Part shown: in pieces, positions 1-8,777 of the stretch
How the letters are laid out: each line of letters starts with the position of its first letter
Position numbering within the stretch: position 1 is the stretch's first letter
NCBI GenBank assembly: GCA_013373175.1
Contig: JABXII010000012.1
Span: 1 to 64,000, forward strand
Length of the DNA stretch: 64,000 bases
Direction of reading: 5' to 3'
Source of the DNA: Campylobacteraceae bacterium
GTDB lineage: Bacteria; Campylobacterota; Campylobacteria; Campylobacterales; Arcobacteraceae
Made by a program: the position numbers and the translations under genes
Notes under the pieces: generated by a model
What the model saw: only the letters and a program-made list of their open reading frames with translations
What the model was told of the DNA's origin: nothing
Database searches by the model: none

Positions 1-124
1 ATATCCCTTTGAGAGTTGTGATGGTACAAAAGGGTATTTGTCTTGTAGAAGAAAACCATCAAGAGAAGAAATAGCTGAGGCTGAAGTTTTATATGCTAAT
101 TGGAATAAAGAAGAAGGAAGGTAA
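1..124 (+). CDS. 3' end of an unidentified gene (partial)
   Basis: A reading frame enters from outside the window at base 2 and ends at TAA 122-124, six bases before the cheW start. The visible 40 residues include a CDGTKGYLSCRRKPS stretch with two cysteines and a charged helical tail ending NWNKEEGR. I do not recognise the family from this fragment. The tight spacing, with the cheW ribosome-binding site (AAGGAAGG) inside its last codons, suggests it shares an operon with cheW. Another frame of the same stretch (stop near base 80) is shorter and is less likely to be the coding one. Confidence 0.45.
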   Translation, partial: YPFESCDGTKGYLSCRRKPSREEIAEAEVLYANWNKEEGR

Positions 125-129
125 AAAAA

Positions 130-624
130 ATGGAAAAGAATACAGTAAACAACAATAACGAAGAAGAAATTGTAAATTATGCTAATACTAGTGAGTATAT
201 GACATTTGAATTAGGGAAAATGAAGTATGCAATTGAATTGCCAAAAATTAGAGAGATTTTAACTTATCCTGAGTTAATTACTACTCTACCAAATACAAAA
301 AATTGGGTAAAAGGTTTAATCAACCTAAGAGGTGAAGTTGTTCCTATTTTAGATATTAGAATTAAGTTTAAAACTGGTGAAGCAATTTACAATGATAGTA
401 CAGCAGTAATTGCAGTAATAACAGAAAATAAAAGAATGATTGGATTAGTGGTTGACAAAGTTGATGATGTTCAAAGAATTGATATTTCATCTTTAGCTCC
501 TGTTTCAGATATGGGGTCAGCAATTCCATCAAAATATTTAAAAGGTTTTGTAAGATTAGAAAATAATCAAATGCTAGTAATCATGGATGTTGAATCAGTA
601 GTAGCTAAAGAAGAACTAAAATAA
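130..624 (+). CDS. cheW: Chemotaxis coupling protein CheW
   Basis: CheW is the cytoplasmic adaptor linking chemoreceptors to the CheA kinase. The 164-residue protein is about the usual CheW length. It has a poorly conserved 20-residue N-terminus rich in Asn and Glu, then the CheW fold: YAIELPKIREIL, the typical GLINLRGEVVPILDIR strand pair, and a VDKVDDVQRI segment. The start is supported by AAGGAAGG a few bases upstream. It is followed after 11 bp by a CheY-like gene and then a REC-PAS protein, so it belongs to a chemotaxis/signalling operon. cheA is not in the window. Confidence 0.95.
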   Translation: MEKNTVNNNNEEEIVNYANTSEYMTFELGKMKYAIELPKIREILTYPELITTLPNTKNWVKGLINLRGEVVPILDIRIKFKTGEAIYNDSTAVIAVITENKRMIGLVVDKVDDVQRIDISSLAPVSDMGSAIPSKYLKGFVRLENNQMLVIMDVESVVAKEELK

Positions 625-635
625 TAAGGTAATAA

Positions 636-1028
636 ATGCAAGATAAAATTGAAAAACTCAGGGCTTTAAAGCTTCTTTTTGTAGAAGATGAAGAAGATTT
701 AATTGAAATTATATCTGATACATTAGATAAATTAGATACAAATTATCTTACAGCAAAAAATGGTGAAGAAGCACTTAAAATAATAGAAGAAAACCCTGAT
801 TTATCAATGGTCATAACAGATATTAATATGCCAGTAATGAATGGTCTTGAAATGATTGAAGAGTTAAAGAAAAAAGATATAAATCTTCCTATCATTGTAA
901 TGTCTGCTCATACTGAAATAGAGTATATTAATAAAGCAAAAGAGTTAGGTGTAAATGACTATTTATTAAAACCTTTCGATTTTATCAAATTTATTAACTT
1001 AATAGTATCTTTGGATAGAAGTAAATAA
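636..1028 (+). CDS. Single-domain response regulator (CheY-like)
   Basis: A stand-alone receiver domain of 130 residues. Visible are the acidic pair (E17, D18 in FVEDEE), the predicted phospho-acceptor D62 in VITDINMPVMNG, S90 at the usual Thr/Ser switch position and K112 in LLKPFD. No output domain is present, so it probably acts by protein-protein contact, as CheY does at the flagellar switch, or as a phosphate sink. It lies 11 bp after cheW and 1 bp before another receiver-domain gene. Whether it is the true CheY cannot be told from sequence alone, because Arcobacter-type genomes carry many such proteins. Confidence 0.85.
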   Translation: MQDKIEKLRALKLLFVEDEEDLIEIISDTLDKLDTNYLTAKNGEEALKIIEENPDLSMVITDINMPVMNGLEMIEELKKKDINLPIIVMSAHTEIEYINKAKELGVNDYLLKPFDFIKFINLIVSLDRSK

Positions 1029-1029
1029 T

Positions 1030-2406
1030 ATGCCAGCAGTTGACAAAAATCTTTTAAAAAGACTGTCTGTACTTTATGTAGAAGATGATGAAAGTGTTAG
1101 AAATGAACTAGTATCTTTATTATCAAACTTTTTTCAAAATGTTTTTTCTGCTAAAGATGGGCAAGAAGGTTTAGAAGTATATAAAAAAAGAAAAAATGAT
1201 ATTGATGTAATCATTGCAGATATTAATATGCCAAATTTAACTGGAATAGAGATGGTTAAAAAAATTAGAGAAACTGATAAAGATATCTCTATATTATTTG
1301 CCACTGCATACTCTGACAATGAATTTTTAAGTGAAGCAATTAAATTAAAAGTTTTTGAATATATTACAAAGCCAATTGATATAAGAAAACTAATGTCAGT
1401 TCTTAATGAGTTGGCATTAACAAAATATCAAGATTTTTTAATAACTCAACAAACAAAAGAGCTTAAAAAATATAAAGATATTATGTACAACAATAATATT
1501 GTTATTAGAACTGATAGTGATTTTAAAATCAAGCAAGTAAATGAACTGTTTTCTGATATTACAGGCTTTGATAAAGATGAACTAATTGGCAAAGATATTG
1601 ATGTAACTAGACATCCTGAAACTGATAAAAGAATATATGAGAACATAAAAAAAGTAGTTCCTGTAGATAAAAAGTTTGAAGATAGAATTAAAAATCTTAA
1701 GAAAGATGGAACTTATTATATTTCTAATACTACAGTTGTGGCAGTATTAAGTGATACAGGTGAATTTATTGGTTCACTAATGATTCAAAAAGATGAAACA
1801 CAAGAAGCAATAAAAAGAAGAGAAGTTCAAAGTCACTTGATTAAAGATAAAGGTGAAATATTTATTAAAGGTAAAGAAGCAAGTGCTGAGTTACAACATG
1901 AAATAAATAGATTACTGTATGAAATAGAAAACCTAAAAAAAGAGGTTAAAACAGCAAAAGCTGATAAAGATAAATTTGTTTATACTGTAGAAAAATATAG
2001 AGTAGAAAACAAAAAAATAAGCCAAGAATATAAAAAACTCAAAAAAGAAACCGACTCTATAGAAGAAAAACACAATTTAGTTAAAAAAGTAAATAAAGAA
2101 AATGCTGATTTAAAAATTGAAAATAAAATGTTAACTAAAAAAATAGAAAACATAGAAAGTGAGCATGAAAAAGAGTGTAAACAAATAAAAGTTAATTTTG
2201 AAGTTGAAATTGATGATTTAGAGCAAGAACTAAGTGAGTTAAAAGAGAAACTTGAAAATGTAGAGAATGCAGAATCAATCTCACAGAAACTTTCATATTG
2301 GAAAGAAAAAGCAAAAGCAGAAGCTAAGAAAGTAGATAGATTAGAAAAAGAGCTTTTAAATATAGCTCCTAAAGATGTTTTAGTTAGAATTTTTGGAAGC
2401 TCGTAA
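1030..2406 (+). CDS. Response regulator: REC - PAS - long coiled coil
   Basis: 458 residues. Residues about 10-130 form a receiver domain with acidic residues in YVEDDE, predicted phospho-acceptor D64 in IIADINMPNLTG and K in YITKPID. Residues about 150-260 form a PAS domain of the aerotaxis type (FSDITGFDKDELIGKD, then DGTYYISNT). From about 283 to 450 the sequence is a Lys/Glu-rich heptad-like coiled coil. There is no GGDEF, HD-GYP or kinase domain. The coiled coil is the likely output, perhaps a scaffold that binds other signalling proteins. Together with the CheW and CheY-like genes just upstream it probably works in chemotaxis or energy taxis; the partner is unknown. Confidence 0.8.
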   Translation: MPAVDKNLLKRLSVLYVEDDESVRNELVSLLSNFFQNVFSAKDGQEGLEVYKKRKNDIDVIIADINMPNLTGIEMVKKIRETDKDISILFATAYSDNEFLSEAIKLKVFEYITKPIDIRKLMSVLNELALTKYQDFLITQQTKELKKYKDIMYNNNIVIRTDSDFKIKQVNELFSDITGFDKDELIGKDIDVTRHPETDKRIYENIKKVVPVDKKFEDRIKNLKKDGTYYISNTTVVAVLSDTGEFIGSLMIQKDETQEAIKRREVQSHLIKDKGEIFIKGKEASAELQHEINRLLYEIENLKKEVKTAKADKDKFVYTVEKYRVENKKISQEYKKLKKETDSIEEKHNLVKKVNKENADLKIENKMLTKKIENIESEHEKECKQIKVNFEVEIDDLEQELSELKEKLENVENAESISQKLSYWKEKAKAEAKKVDRLEKELLNIAPKDVLVRIFGSS

Positions 2407-2419
2407 GCTTCCTAAAAAT

Positions 2420-2950
2420 TTAGTTTATTTCAATAGAGATAATCTTTTGATCACTTAAAGGTTTATTTCCTTTATATTTTCCTGAGGTTGGTACATTTTC
2501 TATTTTTCTTACCACATCCATTCCTTCTTTAACATGTCCAAAAATTGTATGTCTTCCATTTAACCAATATGTTGGGACTGTAGTAATAAAGAATTGACTT
2601 CCATTTGTATTTGGTCCTGCATTTGCCATTGCTAAAACACCAGATTTATCAAAAAGTGCTTTTGATGAGAATTCATCTTTAAAAGGTTTCCCCCAAATTG
2701 ATTCTCCGCCTCTTCCTGTTCCAGTTGGATCTCCAGCTTGAATCATAAAGTTTTTAATAACTCTATGGAAAATAGTTCCATCATAGTATCCATCTTTTGA
2801 GTGTTTTACAAAGTTTTCCACAGCTTTAGGGGCAAGATCTGCTCTAAGCTCAACTTTAATATCACCTTGAGTAGTTTTAATTGTAGCAATTGGATTATTT
2901 GCTTCTAAAAACAGTACAAGTGAAAATAAAAGAAGAAATATCTTTTTCAT
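2420..2950 (-). CDS. Periplasmic cyclophilin-type peptidyl-prolyl isomerase
   Basis: Catalyses cis-trans isomerisation of Xaa-Pro bonds during protein folding. The N-terminus (MKKIFLLLFSLVLFLEA) is a signal peptide, so it acts in the periplasm. The cyclophilin core is complete: FHRVIKNFMIQAGDPTGTG contains the catalytic Arg and Gln, followed by ANAGPNTNGSQFFIT and NGRHTIFGHV. At 176 residues it is a normal single-domain bacterial cyclophilin. It runs convergently toward the REC-PAS gene, with 13 bp between stop codons, and appears monocistronic. Confidence 0.93.
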   Translation of the reverse strand: MKKIFLLLFSLVLFLEANNPIATIKTTQGDIKVELRADLAPKAVENFVKHSKDGYYDGTIFHRVIKNFMIQAGDPTGTGRGGESIWGKPFKDEFSSKALFDKSGVLAMANAGPNTNGSQFFITTVPTYWLNGRHTIFGHVKEGMDVVRKIENVPTSGKYKGNKPLSDQKIISIEIN

Positions 2951-3154
2951 TTAACATTATCCTTTAGTAGTTTTATGAGTAAAATAGTATATTCTTAGAA
3001 GATTTAAAACATTATTAAAACTTATGCTTTAGATGACTTTAATAAATATTTGTTAAAATTCATCAAATAATTGTAAATAAGTTTAAAAGAATTAATTACG
3101 ATGCCTCAAATGCCTCAATATTCTTCTTTAGGAAGATATTAAATAGAGTCAGTT

Positions 3155-3274
3155 ATGATGGTTAAACTAGGAGATTACATCTATTGTAATCTATCTAAGG
3201 AAAAACTAGATAAAATAGTGTATAAACACATTATAGGTCGTAATTTTGTGGCAGAATATTTAATTCAAAGATAG
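3155..3274 (+). CDS. Possible small protein, 39 residues
   Basis: The 376-bp gap between the cyclophilin and panD holds a small open frame starting ATG ATG at 3155, ending TAG 3272-3274. The product (begins MMVKLGDYIYCNLSKE, ends NFVAEYLIQR) has a natural amino-acid mix for this genome and no low-complexity bias. The upstream ribosome-binding site is weak. A second, 13-codon frame lies at 3100-3141. Immediately after the stop is a small inverted repeat, GTTCTAAAAGAAC (3275-3287). No homologue comes to mind; it could be a leader or a chance frame. Confidence 0.3.
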   Translation: MMVKLGDYIYCNLSKEKLDKIVYKHIIGRNFVAEYLIQR

Positions 3275-3326
3275 TTCTAAAAGAACCTATAAATTTAGCT
3301 CAATAGAGTAAAAGGGAAAAGACAAA

Positions 3327-3710
3327 ATGACATTTGATATGCTGTATAGTAAAATACATAGGGCAACTGTTACAGATGCAAATTTGAATTATGTTGGATC
3401 AATTACAATTGATGAAGATCTAATGAAAGCCTCTAAACTTAGAGTAGGGCAAAAAGTAGAAATTGTAAATGTAAACAATGGCGAAAGATTTGCTACATAT
3501 GTTATTAAAGGTAAAGCTGGAAGTAAAGATATGTGCCTAAATGGTGCAGCAGCTAGAAAAGTAGAGATTGGTGATAAAATTATTGTAATCTCTTATGCTT
3601 CTTATTCTGAAGAAGAGTTAGAAAACTATAAACCAACAGTTGTAATTGTTGATGATGCAAATAATATTGAAACTATTACAAATGAATTAGTAGGAAGTGA
3701 CCATGTTTGA
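3327..3710 (+). CDS. panD: Aspartate 1-decarboxylase
   Basis: Makes beta-alanine from L-aspartate for pantothenate and coenzyme A synthesis in the cytoplasm. The pro-enzyme self-cleaves between G24 and S25 (in NYVGSITID) to form the pyruvoyl cofactor, and both residues are present. [16 protein letters not shown] at the N-terminus and the [21 protein letters not shown] stretch (only partly quoted here as [12 protein letters not shown]) are typical. At 127 residues it is slightly longer than the usual ~115-120. Its last codons overlap the ybaB start by 8 bp, an order also known to me from Helicobacter. Confidence 0.96.
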   Translation: MTFDMLYSKIHRATVTDANLNYVGSITIDEDLMKASKLRVGQKVEIVNVNNGERFATYVIKGKAGSKDMCLNGAAARKVEIGDKIIVISYASYSEEELENYKPTVVIVDDANNIETITNELVGSDHV

Positions 3711-4026
3711 TGGAATTGATTTAAGTAAAATAAACTTAAATGAAGTAATGGGGCAAGTTCAAGAGATGGCTGATAAAGCTAAAGAAGATAATGCCAATAA
3801 AATATTTACTGCCAAAGCTGGTGGTGGTATGGTTGAAATTTCAATCAATGGTAACTCTGAAGTAATTGATTTACAAATTGATGATTCATTACTTGATGAC
3901 AAAGACTCTTTACAAATTCTTTTAATTTCTTGTATGAATGATGTAATAAAACAAAGTGATGAAAATAAAAAAGCAATGGCAATGAATATGATGGGTGGAT
4001 TTGGTTCTTTTGGACAAAAATCTTAA
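3703..4026 (+). CDS. YbaB/EbfC family nucleoid-associated protein
   Basis: Small DNA-binding protein of the YbaB/EbfC family. The fold is recognised from the Met/Gln/Lys-rich first helix ([16 protein letters not shown]), the central strands ([21 protein letters not shown]) cited here only as [11 protein letters not shown], and the Met/Gly-rich C-terminus ([11 protein letters not shown]). I prefer ATG 3703 (107 residues) over GTG 3697 because AGGAAG at 3692-3697 is correctly spaced for it. It overlaps panD by 8 bp and is followed two bases after its stop by a prenyl synthase, implying one transcript for all three. Confidence 0.9.
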   Translation: MFDGIDLSKINLNEVMGQVQEMADKAKEDNANKIFTAKAGGGMVEISINGNSEVIDLQIDDSLLDDKDSLQILLISCMNDVIKQSDENKKAMAMNMMGGFGSFGQKS

Positions 4027-4028
4027 GC

Positions 4029-4892
4029 ATGAACGAACTATTAGAAACTTTTGAAAATCACCTTTTAGAAAATCTTCCAAAATCTAAAACTTTTCATCCC
4101 CACTTTGAAGAAGCATTAGCAAATATGCTACAAGCTGGGGGTAAAAGATTTAGACCAATGTTACTTCTTAGTGTTGTTAACTCTAAAAAATCTTTACTTG
4201 TTCCAAATTCACTTGATGTTGCATTAGGTTTAGAAATGCTTCATACATATTCTTTAATCCATGATGATTTACCAGCTATGGATGATGCTAGTTTAAGAAG
4301 AGGTTTTGAAACTTTACATAAAAAATATGGTGAAGTAACTGCTATTTTAGTAGGTGATGCTTTAAATACAGAAAGCTTCAACAAAATAGCAAATGCCCCT
4401 TTACATAATGATGTAAAAATCGAGTTAATCAAAACTTTAAGTAGTGATGGTGGTATTGATGGAATGATTATAGGTCAAGCAATTGATTGTTTTTATGAAA
4501 ATAAAATATTAAAGCTTGATCAGTTAGAGTTTTTACATATAAATAAAACTGCAAAGCTTATAGCTGGAAGTTTAAAAATGGGAGCAATAATTGCCGAATA
4601 TGATTTAGAAATACAAGAAAAACTATATAACTTTGGAATTGACTTAGGATTACTATTTCAAATCCAAGATGATATTATAGATGAAACGCAATCTAGTGAA
4701 GAAGCTGGAAAGACTACACAAAATGATGAAGCAAAAAACTCTTTTGTAAATCTTTTAGGATTAGCAGGTGCAAAAGAGGCAGCGGATAAATTAGCTAAAA
4801 AATGTGAAAAAACTTTAAATACTTTTGATAAAAATCTAAAAGAGAATTTAGATTTATTACTTACAAAGTACCTTTTTAGGCACAATTCATAA
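4029..4892 (+). CDS. ispA: Short-chain polyprenyl diphosphate synthase (farnesyl/geranylgeranyl type)
   Basis: Condenses isopentenyl diphosphate with allylic diphosphates to give C15 or C20 prenyl diphosphates for quinone side chains and undecaprenyl carrier. The first Asp-rich motif is DDLPAMDD (D79-D86) followed by LRRG, and the second is DDIIDE (D214-D218). GGKRFRPMLL near residue 37 is the substrate-binding stretch. At 287 residues it matches the IspA class rather than the longer octaprenyl synthases. It follows ybaB by 2 bp. Chain length cannot be fixed from the sequence by eye. Confidence 0.9.
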   Translation: MNELLETFENHLLENLPKSKTFHPHFEEALANMLQAGGKRFRPMLLLSVVNSKKSLLVPNSLDVALGLEMLHTYSLIHDDLPAMDDASLRRGFETLHKKYGEVTAILVGDALNTESFNKIANAPLHNDVKIELIKTLSSDGGIDGMIIGQAIDCFYENKILKLDQLEFLHINKTAKLIAGSLKMGAIIAEYDLEIQEKLYNFGIDLGLLFQIQDDIIDETQSSEEAGKTTQNDEAKNSFVNLLGLAGAKEAADKLAKKCEKTLNTFDKNLKENLDLLLTKYLFRHNS

Positions 4893-4919
4893 AGCTTTAG
4901 TCAAATATACTCACACCTC

Positions 4920-4948
4920 TTGACAAATTAGCAAAAATTTTATAAAAT
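4920..4948 (+). promoter_or_regulatory. groESL promoter (sigma70-like)
   Basis: TTGACA at 4920-4925 is followed by an AT-rich TATAAAAT block at 4941-4948. Taking TAAAAT (4943-4948) as the -10 gives a 17-bp spacer. The CIRCE operator starts at the next base, so it would cover the transcription start. Confidence 0.7.
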
Positions 4949-4975
4949 TTGGCACTCTAAATTTTTGAGTGCTAA
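4949..4975 (+). promoter_or_regulatory. CIRCE operator (HrcA binding site)
   Basis: TTGGCACTC - 9 bp - GAGTGCTAA matches the CIRCE consensus TTAGCACTC-N9-GAGTGCTAA with a single mismatch in the left arm. It sits directly after the -10 region of groESL and 35 bp before the groES start, which is the classical position for HrcA repression of chaperonin genes. hrcA itself is not in the window. Confidence 0.95.
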
Positions 4976-5010
4976 AATTTTTAAATTAAAAAAATTTATA
5001 GGAGAATTAA

Positions 5011-6904
<1,894 letters not shown>

Positions 6905-6915
6905 TTTGGGGTTAA

Positions 6916-6941
6916 AAAATCGTGAATAGTTTCACGATTTT
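6916..6941 (+). terminator. Hairpin after groEL
   Basis: AAAATCGTGAA and TTCACGATTTT form a perfect 11-bp stem with a TAGT loop, 11 bases after the groEL stop. The last four U residues of the stem provide only a short U-run. It is placed as a groESL terminator or mRNA-end stabiliser. Confidence 0.6.
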
Positions 6942-7007
6942 ACCCAACGCAGTCAAACACAGTTTTCAAACTTTAGTTTGAAACATGTTTGACCGAAAGA
7001 AAGGGTA
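6941..7007. repeat. Nested imperfect palindrome (structured intergenic element)
   Basis: Outer arms TACCC (6941-6945) and GGGTA (7003-7007) enclose an imperfect inverted repeat, GTCAAACA...TTTTCAAAC (6952-6971) and GTTTGAAA...TGTTTGAC (6976-6993), around a TTTA loop. The element could fold into one long hairpin in either strand. No second copy was seen in this window. It could be a dispersed palindromic repeat, an RNA processing site or a small RNA; its role is unknown. Confidence 0.5.
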
Positions 7008-7055
7008 GTAAAGTTTAACTCTTGTCCTTTTAAAATCTATAAATTCCCCATAAAA

Positions 7056-7086
7056 AAAGGGAAAAGATTTCAAACCTTTTCCCTTT
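7056..7086. terminator. Bidirectional-looking intrinsic terminator
   Basis: AAAGGGAAAAG (7056-7066) pairs perfectly with CTTTTCCCTTT (7076-7086) around a 9-base loop, followed on the plus strand by CTTTCTTATC and on the minus strand by a run of T. It may be the main stop for groESL transcription or for minus-strand transcription from the YkgJ-family gene. The remaining bases to 7271 hold no gene that I can support; they contain a weak hairpin at 7207-7225. Confidence 0.55.
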
Positions 7087-7271
7087 CTTTCTTATCTTTA
7101 TAAATAAAACTTATATTTATAAAATTTACTCTGTAGTAAACTTTTTAAGTCTTAGTTTTTTAACAATACTAAAATAGAAGATCCTTCGTCATTTGCACCT
7201 CCAAGATTGTTTTCTTAAGAACAATTATGCTCCTACTAAACTTAAAAACAAATAAAATTTATCAAAAAATT

Positions 7272-7859
7272 TTATAGATATTTTTGAAGGTTTTCCAGAG
7301 ATTTTTTATGTAATTTTATATATAAAGAATCTTCTTTTCCTATATATTTATAAAAGTTTACATTTTTGATACTAATAGCTTCTACAAAATCATTTTTATC
7401 AAGAGGCTCAAACTCAAAATGTGTATCAATATACTTATCTTGATAATTTTCAAAAATAGAGTTTTTATATGAGTCCATATTTATATTTTGATTTTTTATC
7501 AAAAACTCTTTTCCTTTATTTACTTCTGGACATGTAATATCGATATAAATTTGATTATCCAAATTTGGACTAAGAGGATAAGTTCTACATACTGTTGGTC
7601 TATTTTCATAGATACTACACATGTGATCTTTTTGATAAAAGCAAAAATCTTTTCCATTTGTTAAAAGTATAACAGGTTTACAAAAACCAAGCTCTCCAAA
7701 TATAAATAATATAGGAAAGTTCATATATGTCTTTTCGAACTCTTCTTTTAAGATTTGAGAATAGATAGTTCCTTTCCTACCATCACAGCAGTTTGCATTG
7801 CAATTAGAACATGAATCAAAGGTAAAGTTGTTGTTTGAAATTGGAATAAAGCTTTTCAT
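7272..7859 (-). CDS. YkgJ/Fli(C)-type cysteine cluster protein
   Basis: A 195-residue cytoplasmic protein of the YkgJ family (zinc- or iron-chelating cysteine cluster). The family signature is present: CSNCNANCCDG near residue 17, then FCFYQKDHMCSIYENRP and TVCRTYPLSP, with another Cys in DITCPEV. These Cys residues are thought to bind a metal or Fe-S cluster, but the cellular function is not established. It is divergently transcribed from the suhB-like gene, with about 80 bp of shared promoter DNA. Confidence 0.85.
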   Translation of the reverse strand: MKSFIPISNNNFTFDSCSNCNANCCDGRKGTIYSQILKEEFEKTYMNFPILFIFGELGFCKPVILLTNGKDFCFYQKDHMCSIYENRPTVCRTYPLSPNLDNQIYIDITCPEVNKGKEFLIKNQNINMDSYKNSIFENYQDKYIDTHFEFEPLDKNDFVEAISIKNVNFYKYIGKEDSLYIKLHKKSLENLQKYL

Positions 7860-7939
7860 AGAACCTCATAATAGTTATATTAATTTTAGTGTAACAAACT
7901 TTTGTTAAAATGCCTAAAACTATTTTAATGGAAGATAAA

Positions 7940-8713
7940 ATGAAAGAAAAACTAATAGAAATCATAAAAGAAGCAGGACAGATATTAAAAGATGGCTACT
8001 TCTCAAATAAAGAAGTTAATTTTAAAGCAAAAAAAGATTTAGTTACAAAATATGATGTGGCAGTAGAAAACTTTTTAAAAGAGAAATTTAGCAATGAATT
8101 TAAAGACTTTAATGTTATTGCTGAAGAGTCTGATAACTCAAATATTGAATTTAATAATTCAATTATTATTGACCCAATTGATGGTACAACAAACTTTGTA
8201 AATCAAGTTCCTCATACTTGTATTTCTGTTGGAGTATATAAAGATAAAAAACCATATATTGGAATAGTTTATAATCCAATATTAGATGAACTTTATGAAG
8301 CAAAAATCGGTGAAGGTGCTTTTTTAAATGGCAAAAAAATAGAAGTTTCAAAAGAAAATGATTTTGAAAAAGCTTTACTAGCTACAGGATTTCCATATAG
8401 TAATAGTACAAATCAAGATGACTTAAATGATGTAATTAAAAAAATAAGAACTATTCTTCCTAGATGCCAAGATATAAGAAGACTTGGAAGTGCAGCTATT
8501 GATTTATGTTTTATAGCAAGGGGAACTTATGAAGGTTATTATGAAATGAATTTAAAAGCTTGGGATGTAAGTGCTGGAATTATTATTTTAAAAGAAGCTG
8601 GTGGTAAGTTTTCAAACCTTGATGGTAGTGAATACACTTTATTTGAAGATAAATATATAGTTGCTTCAAATGGTTTAATTCACAATGAGTTAATCACTTT
8701 GTTAAATCAATAA
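7940..8713 (+). CDS. suhB: Inositol-monophosphatase family protein (SuhB-like)
   Basis: Mg-dependent sugar- or inositol-phosphate phosphatase. The metal-binding motif DPIDGTTNFV and the second motif WDVSAGIIILKEAGG are intact, as is an AEES motif before them. I choose ATG 7940 (257 residues) rather than the more upstream ATG 7910 because GGAAG lies 5-10 bases before 7940 and the product then begins like other family members (MKEKLIEIIKEAG). In Campylobacter a suhB-like gene sits next to accD; here glmS and metK lie between. True substrate is unknown; bacterial SuhB also contacts transcription complexes. Confidence 0.88.
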   Translation: MKEKLIEIIKEAGQILKDGYFSNKEVNFKAKKDLVTKYDVAVENFLKEKFSNEFKDFNVIAEESDNSNIEFNNSIIIDPIDGTTNFVNQVPHTCISVGVYKDKKPYIGIVYNPILDELYEAKIGEGAFLNGKKIEVSKENDFEKALLATGFPYSNSTNQDDLNDVIKKIRTILPRCQDIRRLGSAAIDLCFIARGTYEGYYEMNLKAWDVSAGIIILKEAGGKFSNLDGSEYTLFEDKYIVASNGLIHNELITLLNQ

Positions 8714-8777
8714 AGTAACAATTTAGAACTTTTTAGATAATATAATTGATTTTAAAAAAGTTTAAGGTATTAAAATA

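Noticed and set aside
8714..8777. glmS ribozyme or riboswitch before glmS
   Set aside because: The gap is only 64 bp and AT-rich without the conserved ribozyme core.
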